From assembly GCF_000332095.2 (NCBI RefSeq), contig NZ_KI913949.1, positions 1,086,291 through 1,150,290 on the forward strand: DNA of 64,000 nucleotides, given 5' to 3'. The stretch's first letter is position 1. Each line of letters starts with the position of its first letter. This stretch comes from Leptolyngbya sp. PCC 6406. GTDB taxonomy: Bacteria; Cyanobacteriota; Cyanobacteriia; Phormidesmidales; Phormidesmidaceae. Positions 24,448 to 33,000 of the stretch are shown here, piece after piece. Made by a program: the position numbers and the translations under genes. The notes under the pieces were generated by a model. The model made no database searches. It was not told where the DNA came from and saw only the letters and a program-made list of their open reading frames with translations.

Positions 24448-24548
24448 TGTTTGGCTCCGCCGCCATTCCCCCGCCCCCGGCAGCAGAGCCACTCCTAGAG
24501 GCAGAGCCTCAAGATAGCGTGTCGAGGCAGAGCCTCGGCACGAGGGGG
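24448..24548. repeat. GC-rich GGCTCCGCCGCCATTCC / GAGGCAGAGCCTC repeat
   Basis: Overlaps the 3' end of the next gene, whose last residues (LVPRLCLDTLS) are read from this repeat. Confidence 0.65.
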
Positions 24549-24769
24549 ACACTACTTTGCGGCAGGTTGGCTACAAACTCCTGTGCTTCCTGATCAGACA
24601 AGAAGCCTTCCTCTTTGGCAGCTTTGCAAGCTTGGTAAAACAAGAGGTCTTCAATCTCTTGACGATTGTGGGTGATAAGGGCGGCTAGGAAACCCTGCTT
24701 GGCATCGTCGGGTAAAGCCTGGAAAAGGTTGTAGAAGTGGTGAGACAGTTGAAGCGATTGAGTAGTCAT
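24509..24769 (-). CDS. Hypothetical small protein with repeat-derived tail
   Basis: 86 residues: MTTQSLQLSHHFYNLFQALP, then an amphipathic region EEIEDLLFYQACKAA-like and FLSDQEAQEFVANLP. No family recognised. The final 11 or so residues are encoded by the GC-rich repeat, so the original C-terminus was replaced. It may be an antitoxin-like or regulatory protein given its neighbours; that is only context. Confidence 0.45.
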   Translation of the reverse strand: MTTQSLQLSHHFYNLFQALPDDAKQGFLAALITHNRQEIEDLLFYQACKAAKEEGFLSDQEAQEFVANLPQSSVPLVPRLCLDTLS

Positions 24770-24779
24770 TAACCGCATC

Positions 24780-25070
24780 TCTAGGATGGTTTCTCTGGCC
24801 GATGGTCTATAGCTGCTATGATACCGCCACTTTCCCTCCCACCGTTCCCACCCTCTGCATAGGAATGCTGCCCGTGGCGCTCCTGCGCCCTAGAAGTCGG
24901 GCTGGCTCCCTTCTACCAAGTGGGTGATGCATCTAGGCAAGGGGAAAACCGGAGCTTTATTCTCGGATATTCTTTGGCTACCGGGTTATTGCTGGCGATT
25001 TATGTTGAAAGGGGCGTGAGAACTCGTCTCATTTCCGCCCGTGTGGCCACCCGTTCTGAGCGTGATCTCT
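24780..25070. other. Gap without recognised gene
   Basis: About 290 bp. I see no ORF, RNA gene or clear promoter. TGCCCGTGGCGCTCCTGCGCCCT at 24869-24891 recurs in part near 15291. Confidence 0.35.
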
Positions 25071-25382
25071 ATGGGCAGTCCTGAAGAACCCTGGGAGTTG
25101 ACAATCACCCCCCGCCCCACGGAAGCGGTTGCTCTTTCTATCCCTATAGATACGCTGGCCTCTCTGCGGGTCGTCGCCGCGCAGAAACAGATGTCCCTGG
25201 AAGGGTTACTGAAGTTTTATATTGGGCGGTGTTTGCGGGCGGATTTAACCCAACTGCGGGCAGGGCAAACCCTGGAAGCAGCGCAGCAGGTGTTGAGCGA
25301 GTATTTACAGTCCGAGGAAGCAGCAGCGGCACTGGTCGCCACGATTCGCCAGCGCAGTGGGTGGCCCCAAGATGATTCCTGA
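25071..25382 (+). CDS. Hypothetical small protein, possible ribbon-helix-helix antitoxin
   Basis: 103 residues: AVALSIPIDTLASLRVVAAQKQMSLE... LLKFYIGRCLRADL. A short strand followed by two helices (VALSIPxDTLxxLxxVAxxxxMSxExLLKxYIGxGLR) is typical of RHH-like antitoxins common in cyanobacteria. The C-terminal 40 residues are helical. I chose the ATG at 25071, just before the domain. No toxin gene follows; a GC-rich repeat begins at the stop. Confidence 0.55.
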   Translation: MGSPEEPWELTITPRPTEAVALSIPIDTLASLRVVAAQKQMSLEGLLKFYIGRCLRADLTQLRAGQTLEAAQQVLSEYLQSEEAAAALVATIRQRSGWPQDDS

Positions 25383-25494
25383 CTCGCACCAGCCGACCGC
25401 TGGCGCGTCCCCCGGCGGCTCCGCCGCCATTCCAGAGCCTAGAGGCAGAGCCTCAGGATCGCGTGTCGAGGCAGAGCCTCAGCACGAGACAAAG
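25382..25494. repeat. GC-rich GGCGGCTCCGCCGCC / GAGGCAGAGCCTCAG repeat
   Basis: CGCACCAGCCGACCGCTGGC, GGCGGCTCCGCCGCCATTCC and two GAGGCAGAGCCTCAG units. Same family as 23671-23755. Confidence 0.7.
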
Positions 25495-25578
25495 TGCGGA
25501 ATGTGGGATGCACTCTTTAGCGCCAGAGTTAATGAAAATGCCCACCAAGATTATCCAGAATTATCCAGACAGAGCAGA

Positions 25579-26151
25579 TTACCAAGTCCTGGGCTGGAAC
25601 CGATCATCGTTCAAAATCACCACCGTCTCCCCCGACTGCGCCAAGACAAACAACCCCTTGCGATAGGCATAGCGAGACACCTCCAACGGCACCACCATTC
25701 CCGCCACCGCCCCCATGGCCTGCACATCGCTGTAGCGGGGCATCAGCCGCTTGAACTTCGCGAGTCGTTCCAGATGCTCATCCACATCCCCTTGGGACAG
25801 CTTGCTTTTCACTTCCACAAGGATCGCCTCAGTGGTGTTGACCACTAGGAGGTCGATTTCCAACCCGGCGTCATCCCGCTGGATCGACACCTCCGGCAAA
25901 ATCTCATGGACCTCAATTCCCCGCTGTTTAAATAGGCGCAACACCGCAGGCCGCACCTGCCACTCCACAAATTCCCCCAAGCGGTTACCCAGCTTGCCAA
26001 GTTCCTGTTGCAGGTTTTTCATGCGGCGATCGTTCTCTTCCACATGCAAGCGGAACAGGCGATCAGTTTCCTTTTGAGCAGCGGACAGCTCTTTCTGGGA
26101 AATTGCCACTTCATTCAAAATCCGCCAAACGTCATCTGCGGTGGTGGCCAT
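25579..26151 (-). CDS. DUF3782-type PD-(D/E)XK nuclease-like protein
   Basis: 190 residues. The N-terminal half is a coiled coil (about 12-65). The C-terminal half has the restriction-endonuclease-like core: EIDLLVVNTTEAILVEVKSKL, with the Asp and the ExK of PD-(D/E)XK. DUF3782 proteins are abundant in cyanobacteria; their role is unknown. There is no partner gene. The ATG at 26151 begins the usual N-terminus. Confidence 0.8.
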   Translation of the reverse strand: MATTADDVWRILNEVAISQKELSAAQKETDRLFRLHVEENDRRMKNLQQELGKLGNRLGEFVEWQVRPAVLRLFKQRGIEVHEILPEVSIQRDDAGLEIDLLVVNTTEAILVEVKSKLSQGDVDEHLERLAKFKRLMPRYSDVQAMGAVAGMVVPLEVSRYAYRKGLFVLAQSGETVVILNDDRFQPRTW

Positions 26152-26215
26152 GGCAGTGGTGTCAACGATGGGTCAATATCTACCTATTCTCATTTTATGC
26201 GTGGATGCCAGTGAG

Positions 26216-26291
26216 GTTTTGTGGGGGTGCGGGCGGGGTTCGTGGCTTGAAAAAACTCGCGGATGTTAATTACGGTGTTTACGGCACGCTG
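26216..26291 (-). pseudogene. Relic of a WD40-gene N-terminus
   Basis: Reads INIREFFQATNPARTP on the minus strand, matching VLDLRQFFQTTNPARTP of the WD40 protein at 15240-17000. Only about 25 codons remain before a stop. It marks a lost paralogue beside the argS promoter region. Confidence 0.55.
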
Positions 26292-26338
26292 ATCTCTGCG
26301 GCCCACGACAGCTTTAGGGTTTACTATACTGGCTGCGC
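26292..26338 (+). promoter_or_regulatory. Block shared by the argS and serS upstream regions, with TATACT -10
   Basis: A 47-bp segment nearly identical to 36092-36137 before serS (three substitutions and one indel). It includes GGGTTTACTATACTGGCTGC, where TATACT (26325-26330) could be a -10 box 99 bp before argS. It may be a shared promoter/regulatory block or just a dispersed repeat; see findings. Confidence 0.45.
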
Positions 26339-26428
26339 TCTATCCCGTAACTCGGGGGATTCCCCCATGCTCTAGGATTGGAAAGGTTCGAGACCTAATT
26401 GTTGACCTAGCCCGAGACCTGAGAGCCT

Positions 26429-28186
26429 ATGTTGGCCGCGATCGCAACCCTCACCACCCGCCTAGACCAAGCCCTGGTTAGTGCCTTTGGACCAGATCTG
26501 GCCGGGACCGATCCGGTCTTGGTACCCGCCAGCAACCCTAAGTTTGGGGACTTTCAGGCCAATGGGGCCATGGCCTTGGCCAAACGACTGAAGGACAAAC
26601 CCAGGGCGATCGCGGAAAAAATTGTCGCCCACCTAGAGGTGACGGATCTCTGTGAGCCGCCGGAAATTGCGGGGCCGGGGTTCATTAACCTGCGTCTCAA
26701 GGCTACCTATATAGAGGCCCAGCTCAACGCCCTCACCGGGGATGAGCGCCTAGGGGTGGCGGCGGTGGCCCAGCCCCAGAAGGTGATTGTGGATTTCTCT
26801 AGCCCCAACATCGCCAAGGAGATGCATGTGGGCCACCTGCGTTCCACCATCATCGGCGACTCTATTGCTCGGGTGCTGGAGTTTGCGGGCCATGATGTCC
26901 TGCGGTTGAACCATGTGGGCGACTGGGGTACCCAGTTCGGCATGTTGATCACCCACCTGCAAACCGCCTGTCCAGAAGCCCTCACCAGTGGGGGCAATGT
27001 AGATATCGGTGATCTGGTCACCTTCTACAAACAGGCTAAGGAGCGGTTTGATCAGGATGAGGATTTTAAGGCGCGATCGCGGGAAGCCGTCGTCGCCCTC
27101 CAATCCGGTGACGCCACCGCACGGGCCGCCTGGACAGCCCTCTGCAACCAATCCCGCAAGGCATTTCAGACCCTCTACGACCGCCTCGATATCTGTCTAA
27201 CGGAACGGGGAGAGTCCTTTTACAATCCCTTCCTCGCCGATGTGGTTCAGGAATTAGCCGCCCAGGGGCTACTGGTGGCGGATCAGGGAGCCCAAGTGGT
27301 GTTCCTGGAGGGATTCTCCAATAAAGAGGGAGATCCCCTGCCGCTGATTATTCAAAAATCCGACGGCGGCTTTAACTACGCCACCACGGACCTCGCCGCC
27401 ATTCGCTACCGCACCCAGGAGGATGGAGCCCAGCGCATTCTCTATGTGGTGGATGCGGGTCAGGGCAACCATTTTGCCCAGGTGTTCCAGGTGGCGGCGC
27501 GGGCGGGCTGGATTCCCGAGGGGGTGGAACTCACCCACGTTCCCTTCGGCGTGGTTCAGGGGGAGGATGGCAAAAAGTTCAAAACCCGCTCCGGCGAAAC
27601 CGTGCGGCTGAAGGATCTGCTGGATGAGGCGGTAACGCGATCGCGAGTTGACCTAGAGACCCGCATTCAAACCGAGGGCCGGGAAGAGACGGAGGAATTC
27701 ATCCAAACCGTGGCAGAAACCGTCGGCATTGGCGCGGTGAAATACGCCGACCTGAGTCAAAACCGCACCAGCAACTACATCTTTAGCTACGACAAGATGC
27801 TGGCCCTCCAGGGCAACACCGCCCCCTATCTGCTCTACGCCTATGTGCGGGTGCAGGGCATCAGCCGCAAGGGAACCATTGATCTTAGTCAGTTGGGGAC
27901 GGATGCAGCGGTGCATCTCGGCGATGACAGCGAATTCACCCTCGCCAAGCACCTGCTGCAACTGGATGAGGTAGTGGCGGAGGTAGCCAGGGATCTCCTC
28001 CCCAGCCGTCTCTGCCAATACCTGTTTGAACTGAGCCAAAAGTTCAACCAGTTCTACGATCGCTGCTCCGTACTCCAGGCGGAGGAACCCCAGCGTACCT
28101 CCCGCCTGATTCTCTGTGACCTCACCGCCCGCACCCTCAAGCTGGGGCTGTCCCTCCTGGGGATCGCCGTCCTAGAGCGGATGTAG
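26429..28186 (+). CDS. argS: Arginyl-tRNA synthetase
   Basis: Class I synthetase charging tRNA-Arg in the cytoplasm. 585 residues, the normal length. The N-terminal Add-1 domain (about 1-110) has [14 protein letters not shown]. The active-site HIGH motif appears as HVGH in [14 protein letters not shown] near 130. [14 protein letters not shown] and [10 protein letters not shown] follow. The C-terminal anticodon domain ends [17 protein letters not shown] at 26429 gives the standard start. It stands alone and is preceded by the block shared with serS. Confidence 0.96.
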   Translation: MLAAIATLTTRLDQALVSAFGPDLAGTDPVLVPASNPKFGDFQANGAMALAKRLKDKPRAIAEKIVAHLEVTDLCEPPEIAGPGFINLRLKATYIEAQLNALTGDERLGVAAVAQPQKVIVDFSSPNIAKEMHVGHLRSTIIGDSIARVLEFAGHDVLRLNHVGDWGTQFGMLITHLQTACPEALTSGGNVDIGDLVTFYKQAKERFDQDEDFKARSREAVVALQSGDATARAAWTALCNQSRKAFQTLYDRLDICLTERGESFYNPFLADVVQELAAQGLLVADQGAQVVFLEGFSNKEGDPLPLIIQKSDGGFNYATTDLAAIRYRTQEDGAQRILYVVDAGQGNHFAQVFQVAARAGWIPEGVELTHVPFGVVQGEDGKKFKTRSGETVRLKDLLDEAVTRSRVDLETRIQTEGREETEEFIQTVAETVGIGAVKYADLSQNRTSNYIFSYDKMLALQGNTAPYLLYAYVRVQGISRKGTIDLSQLGTDAAVHLGDDSEFTLAKHLLQLDEVVAEVARDLLPSRLCQYLFELSQKFNQFYDRCSVLQAEEPQRTSRLILCDLTARTLKLGLSLLGIAVLERM

Positions 28187-28206
28187 CCCCCGCCCCATTC
28201 CGTGCC

Positions 28207-28260
28207 CTAGTACTGGGCGGCAGAAATCCTGTGCCCATTTTCCCTAGGTGTTGCATTTGT
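28207..28260. repeat. One end of a CTAG-ended MITE-like repeat
   Basis: CTAGTACTGGGCGGCAGAAAT matches the type A terminus, but the rest of the element is absent; the sequence passes into a GGTGCATT hairpin repeat. Confidence 0.55.
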
Positions 28261-28262
28261 GC

Positions 28263-28347
28263 GGTGCATTGCTTCGCGTGGGCGAAGCCGCGCCTTAGCG
28301 CTATGCACTTAATGACACTTCGGCGAACAAGGGGCTTAAGCCCCTTG
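28263..28347. repeat. GGTGCATTGCTTCGC hairpin repeat and CAAGGGGCTTAAGCCCCTTG palindrome
   Basis: 28263-28309 is the third copy of the hairpin repeat seen at 6682-6812. 28328-28347 is a 20-bp perfect palindrome, repeated exactly at 52149-52168. Confidence 0.75.
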
Positions 28348-28419
28348 CCTAGCCACCTGGTACACCATTAACCCGCAGATTCCTACCCTTTACCCTTTAC
28401 CCTGCACCCTTTACCCTCT

Positions 28420-29880
28420 ATGACCTCCCCCACCGCTGCCCCTGAAAATCCCCTTCTGACCCTAGACTACGTGCCTGCCCTAGAGGCCATCGGCGATGAC
28501 TACTACGATCAAGTCGCGGCGGCGGACTTTCCTCAGCACCAGTTGCGGTTTCGTAATGATGCCGTTTTGCGGCACCTGGGCCTCGATCCCAGTCAGGTCG
28601 AAGATAGCCATTTCATCGAAGCCTTTGGCCAGTTCCAGGGGCGGGAACCGCTGCTGGCCCTGCGCTACCACGGCTACCAATTCGGCACCTACAATCCCTT
28701 TTTGGGGGATGGCCGGGGCTTTCTCTACGGCCAAGTGCGGGGACTGGATGGAGAACTCTACGACTTTGGCACCAAGGGCTCGGGGCCGACCCCCTATTCT
28801 CGGGGGGGAGATGGTCGCCTCACTCTCAAGGGCGGCGTGCGGGAGGTGTTGGCTGCCGAAGCCCTTCATGCCTTGGGGGTCCGCACCTCTCGCACCCTGA
28901 GCCTGATTGAAACCGGGGAACAGCTCTGGCGGGGGGATGAGCCCTCCCCCACCCGCTCCTCGGTGATGGTGCGCTTTAGCCGCTCCCACATTCGCTTTGG
29001 CACCTTTGAGCGGTTGGACTATCTAGACCGGACAGACCTGATCCAGCGGCTGCTGGAGCATGTGATTGACATTTACTATCCAGCGGCCCGCCTCTGCACC
29101 GATGCAGCGGAGCGCTATGCCCAGTTCTACGATGAGCTGGTAGATCGCACCGCCGCCCTAGCCGCCCAGTGGATGGCGGTGGGGTTTTGCCATGGGGTGC
29201 TGAATACGGACAATATGTCCATCACGGGGGAGAGCTTTGACTATGGCCCCTATGCCTTTATGGATCGCTATGATCCCCAGTTTACGGCGGCCTATTTTGA
29301 CTACAGCAGTCGCTACTGCTATCGCAACCAGCCCGGAATCTGTCGCTGGAACCTGGCCATGCTGCAAAAGCCCCTTCAGCGGGTAATGCCGAAGGAAACC
29401 TTAGTGGCGACCCTAGAGCAGTTTTTGCCCCGCTATGAGGCCCATTACCAGGGGTTAATGCTTCAGAAGCTGGGGTTTGCCCAATTGCCGGAGCCCCTAG
29501 GGACAGCGTTGGTGGCGGCGACGGTGGCGCTGCTGGCGGCGGTGGAGGTGGGGTATTCTCGCTTCTTTGTGGAGCTGGCGCAGCAGTTTTCGCCCCAATG
29601 GCGGGGGGAAGCAGAGCAAATTTTGGCGGCGGCGGTGCAGGGGTCTGACCCCGCTGCCCTGCCGCCCCTGCACCACTGGCGGCAGGTCTACCACCGCTGT
29701 TTGCAAGCCATACCGGAGACGGAACTGCCGGGAGTGCGCGATCGCATTCGAGCTACTAACCCGGTTACGGTGCTACTGCGGCCTGAAATTGAGGCGGTGT
29801 GGGAACCGATCACGGTGGAAAATGACTGGCAACCCTTTGCCGACCTGCTCAAGCGGGTACAAGAGCCATTTTTGCCCTAG
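28420..29880 (+). CDS. selO: Protein adenylyltransferase SelO/YdiU (UPF0061)
   Basis: Pseudokinase-fold enzyme that transfers AMP to protein hydroxyls (established for E. coli SelO). 486 residues, full family length. The family blocks are [33 protein letters not shown] near 65-90, [20 protein letters not shown] near 124-145, [30 protein letters not shown] and [13 protein letters not shown], the last with the metal-binding N and D. No C-terminal selenocysteine or Cys motif is seen, as in many bacterial forms. Monocistronic, following argS after a repeat-filled gap. Confidence 0.93.
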   Translation: MTSPTAAPENPLLTLDYVPALEAIGDDYYDQVAAADFPQHQLRFRNDAVLRHLGLDPSQVEDSHFIEAFGQFQGREPLLALRYHGYQFGTYNPFLGDGRGFLYGQVRGLDGELYDFGTKGSGPTPYSRGGDGRLTLKGGVREVLAAEALHALGVRTSRTLSLIETGEQLWRGDEPSPTRSSVMVRFSRSHIRFGTFERLDYLDRTDLIQRLLEHVIDIYYPAARLCTDAAERYAQFYDELVDRTAALAAQWMAVGFCHGVLNTDNMSITGESFDYGPYAFMDRYDPQFTAAYFDYSSRYCYRNQPGICRWNLAMLQKPLQRVMPKETLVATLEQFLPRYEAHYQGLMLQKLGFAQLPEPLGTALVAATVALLAAVEVGYSRFFVELAQQFSPQWRGEAEQILAAAVQGSDPAALPPLHHWRQVYHRCLQAIPETELPGVRDRIRATNPVTVLLRPEIEAVWEPITVENDWQPFADLLKRVQEPFLP

Positions 29881-29910
29881 GGATCTGAGGATGTGAGGTA
29901 GAGTCGATAA

Positions 29911-30111
29911 CTTCTTCTACTAAACGCCCTGGAAGAGTATGTGTTGATTGCTCAAGATCAGCGACGAGTGGAGTGTTGGCGACGGCGATCGCCCCAGGAT
30001 GGGTGGCATAAGATGGTCTATCAAGCTGAGGACACCGTTGTGTTGGAGAGTATTGGGTTGACAATGACGATGACGGATCTCTACCAAGGGGTAACGGTGT
30101 CGGCGGCTTAG
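29911..30111 (+). pseudogene. C-terminal relic of a Uma2-family (DUF820) protein
   Basis: After a stop codon, the frame reads LNALEEYVLIAQDQRRVECWRR ... HKMVYQAEDTVVLESIGLTMT then DLYQGV. This matches the C-terminal third of Uma2/DUF820 nuclease-like proteins (EYxLIDQxxxxVExYRR, LxSIxLxLxLxxIYxxV). The N-terminal catalytic part is missing, so it is a gene remnant. Confidence 0.65.
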
Positions 30112-30121
30112 GATGAACGCA

Positions 30122-32029
30122 CTAGGCAGATTGATGCTCAAGTTGGTTGCGATGCTGGGTCAAGAAATCAATCGCCCCCGCTTCGCTCAGGGGATGGCTG
30201 AACCAGTAGCCCTGCATGTGCGCACAGCCGAGGGAATTGAGGAGAGTGGCTTGGGCTTCGGTTTCTACCCCCTCCGCTACCACATCTAAAAATAGACCCT
30301 GGGCAAGGGCAATAATTGCGATCGCAATCGCTTGGTCTGGAGGACTGTCCACCAACTCAGTAATAAAGGAGCGATCGATCTTCAACCGATCCAGGGGCAG
30401 CACCTTCAACGCATGGAGAGCAGAGTAGCCCGTGCCAAAATCATCAAGGCTGATTTTCACCCCCATTACCCTCAGTTGCGCCATCATCTCTTGGCTGGCC
30501 TTGAGCTTGCGGAGAGCCACCGTCTCTGTAATTTCTAGCTCCAGGCAGGTGGGATCGTAGTTAACCGCCTCAACCGCCCGCTGAATTTGGGCCATCAACT
30601 GAGGATGGTGAAACTGTCTCGCCGAAAGATTGATCCCCAAAGTTAGATGACCAAAGCCGAGGGAATGCCAAATCTGGGCTTGGGCGATGCCCATACTCAA
30701 AACCCACTCACCGATGGCAATAATTAACCCCGTCCGTTCCGCTAACTTCAGAAAGGATTCTGGCGACAGCAGTCCGAGGCGAGGATGTTGCCAACGTAGT
30801 AAAGCTTCCATCCCCACCACGCTTCCCGTGACACTGTCCAACTGGGGCTGAAAATAGAGGCGGAACTCTCGATTGCCGAGAGCCTGATACAATTCATTTT
30901 CCAGCAGCAAGGCTTCAGCGGCATCGGCATTCATACTAGCCGTATAAAACCGATAGGTATTCCGACCCGCATCCTTCGCCTGGTATAGGGTGACATCGGC
31001 ATGGCGCAGTAATGTCTCCGCATCGCGGCCATCGTGGGGAAACAGGCTCACCCCAATACTGGTACTGATATGCAGGGGATGACTGTGAATCTCAAAGGGC
31101 TCCCGCAGACTCTCCAACACCCGTTCACAGGCATCCGCTACAGCCTCCGCCGTTTCGACTGGGTGCAAAATCACCGTAAATTCATCTCCACCCCAACGCA
31201 CCAGCGTGTCTCCTTCTCGGAAACAGGTGCTCAATCGCTGGGCCACTTCCTGCAACAGCAGATCACCCACAGCATGGCCCAGGGTGTCGTTAATCGCCTT
31301 GAATTCATCTAAATCTAGGAATAGCAGCGCCACAAGGGCCTGCTGGCGATCTGCTTGAGCCAAGACCTGGGGTAAGCAGGCATTAAAGAAGGCCCGGTTG
31401 GGCAGCCCGGTGAGGGTATCGTAAAACGCCTGGTGGCGAATCGTTGCCTCCGTTTGTTTTTGTTGAGTGATGTCGCGAAAAAGCCAGCGAAAGCTGGAAA
31501 CTTTGCCAGCGAGATCGCGGGTAATCGACAAGGTGAGCGCCCCCTCAAAGGGGGGATCATGACGGGGGCAGATCTGGACATGCCAGTCTTTCATTCGGGG
31601 TTTGTCAGAGCCATTAAAGCGGCACAGCTCTAGGAGTTTTGTATGGAACTCTGCTCGGGCCTCCTCTGTAACAAACAACACCAGCGGTTTCCCGATCAAA
31701 AAATCCTGGGACGCTTGCAGCATAGACGCGATCGCATAATTCGCCTCCTGAATGATCCCCTTACGGTCGGTGACGATGTAGCCATCGGGGGCCAAGTCAA
31801 ACAGATCTTGATAGCGCTGGCGCTCCACCCTCAGATCATGGTGGGTGCGGACGAGGGCTTGATTTTGAAGCTGGAGTTCCTCGTCAGAGGTCTGCAACTC
31901 CTCCAGAACAAAATAGAGTTCCTTCAGAGCCTCCGACATCAAATCATGCTGCACCGGGTTTTCTGTCGCCCGCTGACGGAGCAGTAAGGCCCGCTGATAT
32001 ACGGCTTCGATCTGTAGGGAAATGCTCAT
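30122..32029 (-). CDS. PAS-GGDEF-EAL cyclic-di-GMP signalling protein
   Basis: 635 residues. Residues 1-65 form a coiled coil (VLEELQTSDEELQLQNQAL), then a PAS domain (about 66-190; DLFDLAPDGYIVTDRKGIIQ). The diguanylate cyclase domain has DTLTGLPNRAFF and an intact active site RWGGDEFTV near 300. The EAL domain has MEALLRW and later LEITETVALR and IDDFGTGYSAL-like LDDFGTGYSAL blocks, so both synthesis and hydrolysis could occur. It lacks membrane segments and is soluble. No operon partner. A direct repeat upstream (about 32064-32113) may be regulatory. Confidence 0.93.
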   Translation of the reverse strand: MSISLQIEAVYQRALLLRQRATENPVQHDLMSEALKELYFVLEELQTSDEELQLQNQALVRTHHDLRVERQRYQDLFDLAPDGYIVTDRKGIIQEANYAIASMLQASQDFLIGKPLVLFVTEEARAEFHTKLLELCRFNGSDKPRMKDWHVQICPRHDPPFEGALTLSITRDLAGKVSSFRWLFRDITQQKQTEATIRHQAFYDTLTGLPNRAFFNACLPQVLAQADRQQALVALLFLDLDEFKAINDTLGHAVGDLLLQEVAQRLSTCFREGDTLVRWGGDEFTVILHPVETAEAVADACERVLESLREPFEIHSHPLHISTSIGVSLFPHDGRDAETLLRHADVTLYQAKDAGRNTYRFYTASMNADAAEALLLENELYQALGNREFRLYFQPQLDSVTGSVVGMEALLRWQHPRLGLLSPESFLKLAERTGLIIAIGEWVLSMGIAQAQIWHSLGFGHLTLGINLSARQFHHPQLMAQIQRAVEAVNYDPTCLELEITETVALRKLKASQEMMAQLRVMGVKISLDDFGTGYSALHALKVLPLDRLKIDRSFITELVDSPPDQAIAIAIIALAQGLFLDVVAEGVETEAQATLLNSLGCAHMQGYWFSHPLSEAGAIDFLTQHRNQLEHQSA

Positions 32030-32063
32030 ATTTTAATCGCCTGTGTTAAAAGGGTATCGAACA

Positions 32064-32113
32064 AAAGCTTGAAATCTTGAAGTAATGTTTGAAAAAAGCT
32101 TGAAATAATGTTT
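32064..32113. promoter_or_regulatory. Direct repeat upstream of the GGDEF-EAL gene
   Basis: AAAAGCTTGAAAT followed by AATGTTTGA occurs twice within 50 bp, AT-rich, just upstream of the start at 32029. It could be an operator or a chance tandem duplication. Confidence 0.35.
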
Positions 32114-33000
32114 GATTGAGTGATGCGACGTAACCCTTCACCTCCCCCCTACCCTCGAACGAGGGATCAAGGGTGGTAGTGGTTTAGCCGAGGGAGGAGT
32201 GAATTGCTCCAATCCAAAAGATGAAGAGTGAGGTGCTACGGCCTCAAAGATAAGATCCAGCCATGGCAATATTCATCCTTAGGAGAATAGCTAGAAGAAG
32301 CCAGAGTCTTGTCAGATCAGATCTTCAGGACTTTTGGTGTACTTCGTAGTTCCAATAAGGGACTTTCAGGAAAATAAACTACCCGCTGATCGGGCTTGCT
32401 CCCTGGAGAGCCATTACATGTTGGCGCAGCCTGTCTGAAAGACATACGACTTCGCTCAGCCCTCGATCACTGAAGCCTCGATTACTGAAGATTGAGCGAA
32501 GTCGTTCGCGTAGCGTCTCCCGAAGGGAGAAAACCGGGCCACTGGGGACACTATTAACCCGCAGATCCCTAACCGCCATAAACTATATCTAGCCGTCGTA
32601 GTGTGGGTTAAGAAGCGTTCGTGCAGCGTCTCCACACTGACACAACTGTCCGCCACCTACATCCGCCATTGGGTCAGGAAACCTGAACCCTACATTCAAT
32701 GAAAATTTAATGAAAGAATGAAACCCAACTTAGGGACGCGATCAAGGTGAGGGCGTCACCTCATTGCGATAGAAAGGATCTAAATGCTAATTAAGCAAAA
32801 ACTCATCTGCAATCCTTACTCTGTCTTGGATTCGCGGATCTGACCTCTATGTTCAACCCATCGCTTGCCGGAACACACAGTTGATGTCCGATGGGGAATT
32901 AAGATACTGAAGAGATGTACATTGCCTACATCTCAGTCTTACCATGTATAAGATGCTGTGCCGGTAAAGATTCAAGTCTATTTCTGGAAAAATCTCAGAA
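32114..33000. other. Large gap of about 890 bp with dispersed repeats
   Basis: No supported gene. CCTACCCTCGAACGAGGGATC-type inverted repeats lie near 32148-32175. GTTCGCGTAGCGTCTCCCGA AGGGAG and a second AGCGTCTCC motif (32505-32635) match repeats common in cyanobacterial genomes. The part at 32700-33000 is AT-rich and shows no feature I can name. Confidence 0.45.
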
